DNA of 64,000 bases from a virus, in IMG/VR virus record IMGVR_UViG_3300017938_000007, positions 44,010 through 108,009 of that record. The stretch is one strand, 5' to 3'. The position numbers and the translations under genes are program-made. Under the pieces are notes generated by a model. The model was not told the origin of the DNA. It was given only the letters and a program-made list of their open reading frames with translations, and searched no databases. How positions within the stretch are numbered: position 1 is the first letter of the stretch; each line of letters begins with the position of its first letter. Of this stretch, positions 41,024 to 49,882 are shown piece after piece.

Positions 41024-42303
41024 GACTTTTTATCGCAGAGCGGTTGAGCTACGACAAACTCTTCAGGATTTCCGATCCTAAACGAGTGACACGCTCCTTG
41101 ACGGTACGCGGGCCGCCGCTGGAGATCGACAGCTATCAGGACGCGGTTTATTACGCGTTCAACTTCAAGAGTCATCCCAGCACGACGGGACTGCGCTGGC
41201 GCGGCTACGTCAAGTTCATCAAACCGAAGACGGGCCGTGATACGCCGCTCCAGCACGTGGATTGCGTTGTCGATTGCAGTTGCCCGGATTATCGGTACCG
41301 CTGGGCGTGGGCGAACAAGCAGCGCGGTTCCAGCCAAGTCGGGCCGCAGTCGCTCAATCAGGCGTGGAACCGTGCGCCGCGTAAAACCAATCCCAAAGGC
41401 AAGCCCGGTTTGTGCAAACACATTCTGGCGGCGCGCCAGTACATTTACGGATTGCTGGCGGCCTTCCCCAGTGACAAACCGGACACGGCGGACAAGCTGA
41501 ACAAGCTGACCAAATTCGCACAGAAGCGCTGGACGGATTTTCCGGGTCAGATGCGGGCCGCCAAGGAACGCGACGCCGAAACTCGTCGACGGCAGGCCCT
41601 GCGCAACGTTGTCGGCCCGGTGTTGCCCATACAGGCGGTTCCGGCGGATCGGCCCACCAGTGTTGCCGGTCGAACTCAAGTGCCGGAACCGGAAAAATCC
41701 ACTGCTGCGTTTACAGCGCTTCAGCCGCCGCCGTTACCCAAACCGATTTCCGGCAAACCGGCTAAACCGGCGAAACCAACCGTGCCGCCAAAACCAGCGG
41801 CAAAAATAAAACCGGCACCGCGAACAAAACCGTGGCCGCACGGCGCGTACGCGTTGCCGGATGATGCCAATAATCAAGATTTTAAAAATTATCTGATGGA
41901 GTGTGTAGTTAATGCAAATGGCGATTCTATGAGCACTACGTTAAACGAAGCAATCAAACTGGTCGAAGAAATGGAAGCCGACGAGTTGACCGCCGCGCCA
42001 GCCGCAGCCGCGCTGGATGATCCGGTGGACAGCGCAATGGAACCCAGTGAACCGCCCGTCAGTGACTCCGCCGTCGGAGCCGACACGGAGGAAGACACCG
42101 CGCTGGGGTTGCTGCGCCAGATGCGTGATTTTCTCGCCCAACTGGCAACCGCTTTGGCCCCGGAAGAAACTCCCGAAGCTCCCGAAGGTGAAGAAGTCCC
42201 CGGTGGCGAAGGAGCCATGCCCCCCGAACCTCCTGCCGACGAAAAAGAGGAGGACGAGGACGAGGAAGAAGAGCTTCCCGACCGGCGGCCTGTTGAAAAG
42301 TAA
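41020..42303 (+). CDS. SWIM zinc-finger protein with FIAE leader, candidate packaged protein
   Basis: A 427-residue protein. It starts MRLFIAERLS; the FIAE is identical to the T4 capsid-targeting cleavage site. Residues 86-134 form a SWIM zinc finger, CSC ... CKH, preceded by a beta-rich N-terminal domain. From about 200 the protein is a Pro/Lys-rich linker, then an acidic tail with a run EKEEDEDEEEELPD. SWIM fingers bind DNA or protein. An internal TAGTTA (41906) before ATGs at 41912-41930 may be an internal start. Confidence 0.7.
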   Translation: MRLFIAERLSYDKLFRISDPKRVTRSLTVRGPPLEIDSYQDAVYYAFNFKSHPSTTGLRWRGYVKFIKPKTGRDTPLQHVDCVVDCSCPDYRYRWAWANKQRGSSQVGPQSLNQAWNRAPRKTNPKGKPGLCKHILAARQYIYGLLAAFPSDKPDTADKLNKLTKFAQKRWTDFPGQMRAAKERDAETRRRQALRNVVGPVLPIQAVPADRPTSVAGRTQVPEPEKSTAAFTALQPPPLPKPISGKPAKPAKPTVPPKPAAKIKPAPRTKPWPHGAYALPDDANNQDFKNYLMECVVNANGDSMSTTLNEAIKLVEEMEADELTAAPAAAALDDPVDSAMEPSEPPVSDSAVGADTEEDTALGLLRQMRDFLAQLATALAPEETPEAPEGEEVPGGEGAMPPEPPADEKEEDEDEEEELPDRRPVEK

Positions 42304-42330
42304 CCCAATGACAATGTCCTAAAGGCCACT

Positions 42331-42786
42331 ATGTATCCCGGCGAATATGTACAGCCATTAGTCCGCAAGATGCTCGTTCAGGTGCCCGTCATTTCGGGCT
42401 ACGTGACCGCCCGCTTGCAGGCCCAAGATTATTTTCCGGCGGCCATTTCGGGTGTTCCGGCGACGAACATGCTGGTGACTTTGGAGAACACGGGGGTAAA
42501 TACCACCGCTGTTCTTTTGCAGGAAACCAGCGACCGCAGCATCTCCGGCACGCGTTATACCGTCATGAACGCGGTGACACTGGTGCCCGGCGGCCAGTCT
42601 GTCCAATACGTCAATCAAGGCTATCTGCCCTATCTGGAACTGTATTGCAGCGGCACCAACGGTGACAGCAACATTCGGATGCAGATTGACGCGCAGCGCC
42701 GCTGGACGGAGATGGGTTTCGACAAGTTCGATCCGTTTTACCCGCCGCAGCTTTTCCAAGCCAAAGAAGTTCCCGGCCCGCTCTAA
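42331..42786 (+). CDS. Decoration-like beta-sandwich protein 1
   Basis: A 151-residue protein. The core LVTLENTGVNTTAVLLQETS ... GGQSVQYVNQGYLPYLELYC is related to segments in the proteins at 52228 and 60963, giving a three-member family. Such short Ig-like or jelly-roll domains often decorate heads or tails; the role is inferred. It is convergent with the hub gene, with stops overlapping by 4 nt. Confidence 0.55.
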   Translation: MYPGEYVQPLVRKMLVQVPVISGYVTARLQAQDYFPAAISGVPATNMLVTLENTGVNTTAVLLQETSDRSISGTRYTVMNAVTLVPGGQSVQYVNQGYLPYLELYCSGTNGDSNIRMQIDAQRRWTEMGFDKFDPFYPPQLFQAKEVPGPL

Positions 42787-44096
42787 TCGAGCGGCGTGTT
42801 CGGGTTGGCCACGGTCGAAAAAAGCGAACTCGACGACTGACTGCCCGCGCCCTTGGTCAAAGACGAACTCTTGGCCTCTCCCACGTTGATGTCCTGCCCC
42901 GGCGCTTCGGTCTGGGGTACCAGTTGCCGGTCAGCCGCCTGAACGGACACATTGTTGAGATCGGGCTGGATTTCACCCCGGCGCAGGATCAGCTTCATGG
43001 TCACGGCGTTATTCAGCACTGTATACACCGTACCGGTCACAAAATACAAACCTGACCATGACGAGGTTTTTTCGGACTGCTGATTGACCACCAAGTTGAC
43101 GATGTCGCCCGTGCGGATGCTGATATTCTTGTCGAAGTCGACGTTGACCTCGAACGTATTCATCCGGGCGTTTTCGTAGGTGTTTTGGGCCAGCGCAATC
43201 GCTTCTTCGGGCCGGTTGGCGCTCAAGTGGTACATGATGCGCCGCCGTCCGCCGGTGACGCTGCTCAGTTGGTACAGTCCTTTGGCAAAGCGCAGGCTTT
43301 TGTTGGGATCATTGAGGATGTCCTTGGTTTCGCCGGTCAAGGGGTCGTATACAACGAGATGGGTGCCCGATACGCCTTCTTTCCACAACTGCTGGCTGCG
43401 ATCCAACTGAATCAACTGTCCGGCAGGTTGCTGGAAATACTGAAGCTCTTTGACGCTCGTCTGATAGTCCGGGCTGTGGAAATGGAGGACGTTGTCCAGA
43501 ATGAAAAACACATAGTTGCCCCGGCCTTTGGCGTTGACCGCCCGGCGCAGCAGCCGCTGGGTGATGAAGGATACGTCGTCTTCAAAACTCTGGATGTAAA
43601 GATACTCGCCGCTGGTGGGTTCGACCACGACATCCAGATTATTTTCGTTCGCGATGGTCTGGATCATGGAACTGATCGAGCCTTTGCGGGCGACCGTTTT
43701 CTTATCGCGGGAAATGATGTACAAGGCGTCCGAAGTGGTGATTTCCAGCCGGTGGCCCGCCGCCTTGCTGATGCCCTGCAAAACTGCGCCGTAATGGACG
43801 ATGTAGTGATTTTGCCACGGCAGCCAGATGGTCTGCTGGGGTTGGCCCAGTCCGAGACGAAAGCGAAAAGCCGGAGTGCCGCTCGTCATCGCCGTGCGCA
43901 GGACATCGTTGACAAAATCGGGCAGCAGGGTGGAAAAAGTGTGCCGGTATTCCTTCTTGCCGTACACGTCCTCCATCAAGTGGCTTTCGACATAGGTGAC
44001 CAACGCCGGAGTCAAGGGCAAGGTCGGCTGCTGCGGCAGGGTCAGTTCAAAATTGACGACTGCTTGACCGTCGACCTGTTGAATGGACGCAGCCAT
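42783..44096 (-). CDS. Baseplate hub protein (gpD/gp27-like)
   Basis: A 437-residue protein with the pattern of late-control D/hub proteins: an N-terminal beta domain with repeated strands, then SSMIQTIANENNLDVVVEP, the typical 'early-binding' helix followed by LYIQSFEDDVSFITQRLLRR, and a C-terminal tube-like beta domain (NISIRTGDIVNLVVNQQS). It would form the trimeric base for the spike at 55857. The tail is Ser/Gln-rich. The ATG follows a TATACAC on the minus strand. Confidence 0.7.
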   Translation of the reverse strand: MAASIQQVDGQAVVNFELTLPQQPTLPLTPALVTYVESHLMEDVYGKKEYRHTFSTLLPDFVNDVLRTAMTSGTPAFRFRLGLGQPQQTIWLPWQNHYIVHYGAVLQGISKAAGHRLEITTSDALYIISRDKKTVARKGSISSMIQTIANENNLDVVVEPTSGEYLYIQSFEDDVSFITQRLLRRAVNAKGRGNYVFFILDNVLHFHSPDYQTSVKELQYFQQPAGQLIQLDRSQQLWKEGVSGTHLVVYDPLTGETKDILNDPNKSLRFAKGLYQLSSVTGGRRRIMYHLSANRPEEAIALAQNTYENARMNTFEVNVDFDKNISIRTGDIVNLVVNQQSEKTSSWSGLYFVTGTVYTVLNNAVTMKLILRRGEIQPDLNNVSVQAADRQLVPQTEAPGQDINVGEAKSSSLTKGAGSQSSSSLFSTVANPNTPLD

Positions 44097-44107
44097 GTGT
44101 ATACGGG

Positions 44108-44422
44108 TTAGTCTTCTTCATCCACCGCCGCAAAAAGTCTTTCCAAAGCATCCAGTGCGTCGTTGGGCAATGTAATGCTGCACAGCACGACCGAGGCGGT
44201 GGGCGGGCTGCCCAGTGCTTCGTACAGGCGTTCCACAATCGACTCGTTGGCCAGCACCAATTCCGCTTCGGCTTGATTCAGGACAATGCCATCCGCGTCG
44301 TCAGCGGCCTGCTCGTTCGGGTAAATGACGACCTCCGAATTCTTGGTCGCTTCGACGGTGGAATCAATCGCTTCCCCCTGAAGTTCCTCGATCAATTGCA
44401 TCAGATTATTTGGCTTTTTCAT
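44108..44422 (-). CDS. Acidic hypothetical protein (104 aa)
   Basis: Directly upstream of the hub gene. An acidic protein: MKKPNNLMQLIEELQGEA, with LIEEL as a possible protease or targeting motif, then VILNQAEAELVLANES-like helices. No known family. It could be a chaperone or regulator for hub assembly by position only. Confidence 0.5.
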   Translation of the reverse strand: MKKPNNLMQLIEELQGEAIDSTVEATKNSEVVIYPNEQAADDADGIVLNQAEAELVLANESIVERLYEALGSPPTASVVLCSITLPNDALDALERLFAAVDEED

Positions 44423-44444
44423 TTTGCATCAACATAGTTACAGT

Positions 44445-44996
44445 GTGAAATATATCGAGCGTAAGCAGTTCCTGTACGATCCCGACATCTTCCGGTTGTC
44501 GGATACCCAGACTGCGCTCGGCATCCATGCGGAGGCGGTCAAAAAGTTCAGCCCCAATCCCCGGCCTAAATTCATGGAAGTGGATCGCCGGGCCACAAAG
44601 TATGACGCGCTTTGGCATGTTCCGTTGGACGACAGAACCGTATTTTCGCGGGTTTTGGACATTCCTGCCATCGTTACTAAAGAGCGTCCTGACTGGAGAT
44701 TAACGCGGGTGGGTATTGTGCCTCAGCAGAAGCACAAGTTTTGGGTGGCTAACCTGCTGCTTCAGCAGGTAGACTATTTTCCGGTGCGCGGCGACATGGT
44801 GTATTACGACGGGTACCGGCACATGATCATCAACACGGTTTTGGAACCCAACGCCTTTTGGCAGCAGACAAACGTATGGCTCGGCATGGTATGCGAGACA
44901 ATCATCCCGGCGGAAGGCGACGCCCGCCCGTTGGTCAACTTGGGCGCGGCGGCTCCGGCGGAGATCATCCAGACACGTCCATTGCCGGAAGCGTAG
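44445..44996 (+). CDS. Neck protein, gp14-like
   Basis: A 183-residue protein starting at GTG with TAGTTA 4 nt upstream (44435-44440). It has PRPKFMEVDRRATKYDALWH, then VDYFPVRGDMVYYDGYRHMI followed by an aromatic QQTNVWLGMVCET segment, a beta-barrel-type pattern seen in gp14/head-tail connector proteins. It is followed by tail-completion genes. Moderate confidence, from pattern and context. Confidence 0.5.
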   Translation: MKYIERKQFLYDPDIFRLSDTQTALGIHAEAVKKFSPNPRPKFMEVDRRATKYDALWHVPLDDRTVFSRVLDIPAIVTKERPDWRLTRVGIVPQQKHKFWVANLLLQQVDYFPVRGDMVYYDGYRHMIINTVLEPNAFWQQTNVWLGMVCETIIPAEGDARPLVNLGAAAPAEIIQTRPLPEA

Positions 44997-44998
44997 AC

Positions 44999-45382
44999 AT
45001 TGATGACCTGCGGGCTTACATCGATGTCCTGTGGCGCGAGCAAAAATATCCAACTATTCGGCGGTTGAAGAAGCTGGGATGCGAAGTGTGGATTGAATCC
45101 GGCGGTTATATCGCCGCGAGATACGTGGGCGCTTATCCGTTTGACAATGTGCCGACCTCAAACTGGCAGCGAAGCACCTGTTGGAAGCACCGGCTGTGGT
45201 TCGTGAACGATCACGACGATGAAGAGTCTACCATCAGTTTTTGGGCGAGGTACATGGCTGAGCGGATTGCCACTGTGTTGGGATTCAAAAATTGCGACGG
45301 TAATTTGGGAGTGGTGTTGCCCAAGATTTTATTGTCGGTCAAAGACGTGGTGTTCGTCATAAAAACTGACTGTATACGATGA
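44999..45382 (+). CDS. Hypothetical protein with no standard start codon
   Basis: A convincing coding frame (IDDLRAYIDVLWREQKYPTI, FWARYMAERIATVLGFKNCD) ends at 45382 with ATGA overlap to the next gene. No ATG, GTG or TTG precedes its first conserved-looking residues except in the part that shadows the neck gene (44858-44996). I mark a possible ATT at 44999. Alternatives are a -1 shift from the neck gene or a start further upstream. Probably a head-tail joining protein by position. Confidence 0.5.
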   Translation: MDDLRAYIDVLWREQKYPTIRRLKKLGCEVWIESGGYIAARYVGAYPFDNVPTSNWQRSTCWKHRLWFVNDHDDEESTISFWARYMAERIATVLGFKNCDGNLGVVLPKILLSVKDVVFVIKTDCIR

Positions 45383-45744
45383 TTGACCTATTCAAGCCCA
45401 TCTCCGGGGCCATGGAGGAGATATTCGAGCAGGAGTTCGATGACCGCAAAAAACGCGATCAAATCGTCGAACGGCTGATGGTGTGGCTCACCGGAGAAGC
45501 CCGCAAAAAGGAAATCCCCGACCTTGACAAACGCATTGAGGATATGCGGAAGCGGACGAAGGACATGGTGGAGGACATGAAAGTCGTAATTGAGGACGGG
45601 AAGCTCGTAGTTAAGGTTGCCGGTTCAGCAGAGCAAACGTGGCGGCTGTACCGTTTGGGCAGTAGCTGGTTTGAGCCGGATAAATACGCGATTGAACGAA
45701 TACTCGCCGGTCTTTTAGACGAAGCCGGTAGTTATCACAAATGA
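45379..45744 (+). CDS. Hypothetical protein (121 aa)
   Basis: Coupled to the previous gene (ATGA). N-terminal charged helix (AMEEIFEQEFDDRKKRDQIV) and a C-terminal beta segment (VIEDGKLVVKVAGSAEQTWR, LGSSWFEPDKYAIE). A possible tail-completion component. Coupled by ATGA to the next gene as well. Confidence 0.6.
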   Translation: MIDLFKPISGAMEEIFEQEFDDRKKRDQIVERLMVWLTGEARKKEIPDLDKRIEDMRKRTKDMVEDMKVVIEDGKLVVKVAGSAEQTWRLYRLGSSWFEPDKYAIERILAGLLDEAGSYHK

Positions 45745-46007
45745 AAGACATCAAGCAAATCGTAGCCGAGTCCGTGGAAAACGGAAACAAGAACTACATC
45801 AGCGAAGCCGTAAACATGCTGCTTGGCGGCGACGTGAAAAGCGGTGACACCGTAGCCGTCGTCGATGATCCGATTTACGGTTATTCTGGCGCGAAGGGCA
45901 AAGTGAAGGGTGAGTCGCGGCAGGGCAGCGGCTTCGTCGACGTGGAGCTTGAAAACGGCACCACGATGCCCATGCAGACCAGCCTGCTTGTCAACGTACG
46001 CACTTAA
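45741..46007 (+). CDS. Small SH3-like candidate head-core protein
   Basis: An 88-residue protein with leader MKDIKQIVAESVENGN, matching the head-targeting cleavage pattern (IVAE followed by Ser), then MLLGGDVKSGDTVAVVDDPI and a compact beta domain (GKVKGESRQGSGFVDVELEN) that looks like an SH3-type barrel. Confidence 0.6.
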   Translation: MKDIKQIVAESVENGNKNYISEAVNMLLGGDVKSGDTVAVVDDPIYGYSGAKGKVKGESRQGSGFVDVELENGTTMPMQTSLLVNVRT

Positions 46008-46031
46008 TTTTTCGTCGGCCATAGTTAAGGT

Positions 46032-47036
46032 ATGGCCGACGGCACACTAAACGTACAGGCAGGCGCGGTAGGTAGCACATCCATGCGCTACCATGAGCTT
46101 GCCGTTCAGGGCTGGCTCAACAATCTTTTCTTCGTCCGTGTCGGTTATCCCGTGCCGGTGGTCTTCGCGGCCCCGATGGACGCCTTCAGCCAGTTTCAGC
46201 AACTGTGGCAGCAGGACAACAACCCCTTCAAATACCTGTTTGACCTGAAGGACGCCAACGGCACACCGCTGTACGAGCCGTTCCCGTCCCCCATGCGGTA
46301 TCCCATCCTCTCTGTATACAGGAAGGGCTGGAAATACCGCGCCTATCAAAATTTCTCGATTCATCGCTGGCGGCAAATCAACTGGCCTACGGTCAGCGAC
46401 ACGGGCACGACCATTTACGGCATCACCCAGAATGGCACCGAGCTTGGCCGGTGTGATCTGGGCAACGTCACCACGTCCCGGATGCCCATGGCGTGGGATT
46501 ACCGTTTCCAGATCGATCACTTTTGCAACCGCCCGGACACGCAGGCGGTTTACATCGAGCAGTTGATGCGCGAATTCTGGCGCACCGGCGGGACGCCACA
46601 AACATGGATACGGGTGCATTATCCCGGTTGGGGGCCGCGTCTGGTGCGCCTGTACATCGACGGCGAAATCGAAAGCCTGACGCCGGAGGAACCGGAAGCG
46701 GACAAGTACGTTGAATTCCGCACGAGCTTCACGGTGGTTGTGGAAGGCTTCGATGTTGATCTCAACTATGAGATTTATCCGGCGGTGTGGGAATTGGTCT
46801 ACGGCCAGACCACCATCGATCCGGTTACGCTTCAGCGCAGTTTCATTTTCTTCGGCAGCGACGACCTGCGCCTTGGTGACAACAACCCCACGCTCAACGA
46901 ACGGACGAACGTGCCGCCGGACACTCGGTGTCAGGTGGAACTTAAAGCCAAGCGAAACCGGACGGCGCAAGACGTGGCCCTTTCCGGTCTGTCGAATGCA
47001 GACACGTTCGGCCAATTTTCAATCAGCACGGTGTAG
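46032..47036 (+). CDS. Tail completion / sheath stabiliser, gp15-like
   Basis: A 334-residue protein. RMPMAWDYRFQIDHFCNRPD and YIEQLMREFWRT, followed by VEFRTSFTVVVEGFDVDLNY, align in order with T4 gp15 (tail sheath stabiliser that joins tail to neck). It has TAGTTA 4 nt before the ATG and precedes the sheath gene, as gp15 and gp18 are close in T4-like phages. Confidence 0.6.
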   Translation: MADGTLNVQAGAVGSTSMRYHELAVQGWLNNLFFVRVGYPVPVVFAAPMDAFSQFQQLWQQDNNPFKYLFDLKDANGTPLYEPFPSPMRYPILSVYRKGWKYRAYQNFSIHRWRQINWPTVSDTGTTIYGITQNGTELGRCDLGNVTTSRMPMAWDYRFQIDHFCNRPDTQAVYIEQLMREFWRTGGTPQTWIRVHYPGWGPRLVRLYIDGEIESLTPEEPEADKYVEFRTSFTVVVEGFDVDLNYEIYPAVWELVYGQTTIDPVTLQRSFIFFGSDDLRLGDNNPTLNERTNVPPDTRCQVELKAKRNRTAQDVALSGLSNADTFGQFSISTV

Positions 47037-47162
47037 TTATTACAAATGCTCGAAGTAAAGCGCCACCGTATACGAGAACTGGGTGTGCTGGACAGCCGGA
47101 TCGCAAAAAGTATTTCGATGACCGCAGTAGTTAAAGCGAGTGAAATAGAACGCACTTTGACG

Positions 47163-47609
47163 ATGTCAAAATTAAACAAAGCAGTTAACTCGTTGATGCC
47201 GCTGGAAGCGGCATATCTTGCGGGCATCGTTGATGGTGAGGGGTGCATTACAGCTTATCTGCACAAAGGCTATGTAAACGGAAGTCTTCAAGTGGGAAGC
47301 GTGAACAAAGAATTTTTGGAATCACTGAGAAAATTGGTGGGTACTGGCAGTATGGCCAGTAAAGGTCGCAGGTCTAAAAAAGCGAAGATTTTGTACGTTT
47401 GGCAAGTGCAAATGAAATCTTTGCCAAAATTGTTACCACAAATAATTCCATATCTACGCCTTAAAAAGCGGCAAGCTGAGTTGATGCTTGGCTTGGCTGA
47501 GTATTCCGAGCATCCGACAGTTTTTAACGCCGAGGATGCTTTTCAATCCGACGTAATCAGCCAATTCAGACAGTTAAATCGGCGTGGCGAAGTATTACAA
47601 AGTAATTAG
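47163..47609 (+). CDS. LAGLIDADG homing endonuclease (single motif)
   Basis: A 148-residue protein with AAYLAGIVDGEGCITAYLHK, a clear LAGLIDADG helix with catalytic Asp/Glu. Only one motif is seen, so it would act as a dimer. It starts at ATG 47163, after a TAGTTA at 47128. It is inserted between the tail completion and sheath genes. Upstream in-frame residues to 47046 are less certain. Confidence 0.85.
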   Translation: MSKLNKAVNSLMPLEAAYLAGIVDGEGCITAYLHKGYVNGSLQVGSVNKEFLESLRKLVGTGSMASKGRRSKKAKILYVWQVQMKSLPKLLPQIIPYLRLKKRQAELMLGLAEYSEHPTVFNAEDAFQSDVISQFRQLNRRGEVLQSN

Positions 47610-47612
47610 TAT

Positions 47613-49877
47613 ATGGCCAACAATAATCTCACATTCCCCGGAGTATACACTACCGTCGTTGATCAGAGCTTTGTGCCCGTAACCACGAGTCCGTTTTTGC
47701 CGGGCTTGATCGGCGCAGCAACGAAAGGGCCGTTCGACACGCCCACGGTGGTTACTTCCCTGAAGGATTTTGTCAGCAAGTTTGGCAATCCGCTCACGAC
47801 GGCCTACAACGCCGAGGGCAATCCGGTAGGCAACGGTTTCTTTTTGGCGGATGCCGTGGCAACGGCTGCACCCTTCAGCAACTCGATCACCATCGTCCGC
47901 GTCGGCAACCAATATAATGCTCTGCCCGTGGCCAACGGCTCAGGCACAACGGGCAGCTACACGCTGCTCACGACCGTTGCGCAGTCCGAGCAGTTGAACC
48001 CGGTTTCGCCCACGGAAGTTTATATTCGCGTGCAGGAAGCGGGCAAAGCCAGCACCATCAACGCGCTGGTCGTTTCGGCGGGCGGTGGCACCGTTTCGCT
48101 CGATCCCACGGGCACGGCTTTGCAGGACACTTACGACGGGGCGGCGACCATCAGCTATTCCAATTTCGCCGACGCCGCCAACAAGGCCGAGAGCGTATTG
48201 AAAGCCTACACGTACGGAACCGATTCGACCAGCGTGTTTGACGCGGAGCTAACTCAGTTTGGTTCCATCACCGGCACCAAGAATCTGTTTCAGTTTACCG
48301 TTCAAAGTGCCGGTACGCAGATCGAGGTTGGCGCTGTCTACAAGATTCGCGAGGCTAACAAGGCTTCGACCGAGGAAATCAGAGTTAAACAGGTTGTCGG
48401 CAACATCGTGTATTTGGAAACGGCCAATCTCACGCGGGTCGGTTATCAGGCACTGCCGTTGCAGGACAATTACGACACTGGCGCGCTGTATGAAGCCACT
48501 GGCACTACTCCGTTCCTGTATTTGAATGCGACCGAAGCCGGTCAGTGGGCCAACGGAGTCAACAGCACTTTGGGCCTGTTTGTTCAAGTCAGCCCCGGCT
48601 CCGCCGCCAACAGCAAGAAATTCAACATTTACTGGAATTCGAGCTTGGTCGAGGTCTTCGACAATTTGTCCGACAACCCACTGCTGGCAGACAACGTCAC
48701 GGCCAATCCGCACTATTACACCAACGCCATCAACGGCATCAGCCAGTTTATCACCATCGTTGAAGTCAATGATCCGGGCAGCGGCCAATTGCTCCACGTG
48801 GCCAACACAGCGGCCCCATGGGATTCCGCCTACTACGGCCAAAATCCGTCGGCTTCGCCAGTGTCGATGCCTGAAGGCGCGGTCAACGTGGGTATCCTCA
48901 CCCTTCCGCCCAATACGACGGTTAACACCGGCGGTCAGTTTGTCAGCGGGGCGAACGGCGAAAATCCACAGGACAGCGACTTTGTGGGTACGATCAATCC
49001 GTTGGACGATGCCAATACTGGTTTGCAGGGATTCACCAACGATGATGTTATCGTCAACATCCTCGCCGCACCGATGAATGACATCAGCATCACGGTCGAG
49101 CAGGAACTTGCCCGTGTTGCGGGTGTGGCCAACGCCATCGCCCTCGCAGACGTGCCCGCTGGTTTGACGGCGCGTCAGGCGGTTGACTGGCACAACGGCA
49201 AGGGCGTTTATCAGGGCCGTGGCCGCATCGACAATTACCGGTTGGCCATCTACTGGAACTGGCTCACGATTCTCGACAACTTCACGGGGCTGGAAAAACT
49301 GGCTCCGCCGACCATCGGCGCGCTTCGGGCGCTGGGCTTCACGTTTACGGCGGACTTCCCGTGGTATGCCGCAGCAGGCATGACGCGAGGTTTGCTGCCC
49401 GACGTGGTCGACATCCAATACGGCAAGATCAGTTCGGATGTCAGACAGGCCATGTATGGCAATGGTAACTCAGTCAATCCGATCTTCCGCCAGAACGGCC
49501 AGATCATGGTGTGGGGCGACCGCACGATGCAGGTTGCTGAAAGCAAGCTGGTGGAAATCCATGCGGTCAACCTCGTCAACAACATCGTGGTTGGACTGGG
49601 CAACATCGGACGCCGGTTCGTGTTCGAGCCGAATGACAGCCAACTGTTGACTCTCATTAACCTGTCCTTTGGCCAGTTCTTGGACGGCATCAAAAACCAG
49701 CGCGGGCTGGAAGCCTATAAGCTGGTGGTTGACAGCACAAACAATACGCCCACGACGCGCAACAAGCACCAAGTCATCGTTGATTTGGCGATCATCCCGA
49801 CGGACGTAGCCGAGACGATCTTCATCAACGTGACGGTTAATGCTTCGGGCGCGCAGCTTAACACGGTTACGACATAA
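47613..49877 (+). CDS. Tail sheath protein, gp18-like
   Basis: A 754-residue contractile sheath protein. The N-terminus MANNNLTFPGVYTTVVDQSF with PFLPGLIGAATKGPFDTPTV is the classic sheath start (FPGVYxxE...). The C-terminal domain (AYKLVVDSTNNTPTTRNKHQ; LAIIPTDVAETIFINVTVNA) is the conserved sheath core. A large middle insertion makes it longer than T4 gp18 (659 aa). TAATTA sits 4 nt before the ATG (47603-47608). The tube gene follows after 5 nt. Confidence 0.93.
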   Translation: MANNNLTFPGVYTTVVDQSFVPVTTSPFLPGLIGAATKGPFDTPTVVTSLKDFVSKFGNPLTTAYNAEGNPVGNGFFLADAVATAAPFSNSITIVRVGNQYNALPVANGSGTTGSYTLLTTVAQSEQLNPVSPTEVYIRVQEAGKASTINALVVSAGGGTVSLDPTGTALQDTYDGAATISYSNFADAANKAESVLKAYTYGTDSTSVFDAELTQFGSITGTKNLFQFTVQSAGTQIEVGAVYKIREANKASTEEIRVKQVVGNIVYLETANLTRVGYQALPLQDNYDTGALYEATGTTPFLYLNATEAGQWANGVNSTLGLFVQVSPGSAANSKKFNIYWNSSLVEVFDNLSDNPLLADNVTANPHYYTNAINGISQFITIVEVNDPGSGQLLHVANTAAPWDSAYYGQNPSASPVSMPEGAVNVGILTLPPNTTVNTGGQFVSGANGENPQDSDFVGTINPLDDANTGLQGFTNDDVIVNILAAPMNDISITVEQELARVAGVANAIALADVPAGLTARQAVDWHNGKGVYQGRGRIDNYRLAIYWNWLTILDNFTGLEKLAPPTIGALRALGFTFTADFPWYAAAGMTRGLLPDVVDIQYGKISSDVRQAMYGNGNSVNPIFRQNGQIMVWGDRTMQVAESKLVEIHAVNLVNNIVVGLGNIGRRFVFEPNDSQLLTLINLSFGQFLDGIKNQRGLEAYKLVVDSTNNTPTTRNKHQVIVDLAIIPTDVAETIFINVTVNASGAQLNTVTT

Positions 49878-49882
49878 AGTTT

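Noticed and set aside
43185-44111. A 308-codon plus-strand frame over the hub gene.
   Set aside because: The hub pattern on the minus strand is convincing; the plus frame has no domain.
48249-49418. A 389-codon open frame antisense to the sheath gene.
   Set aside because: The sheath is unambiguous on the plus strand and the antisense product is a mirror-frame shadow.
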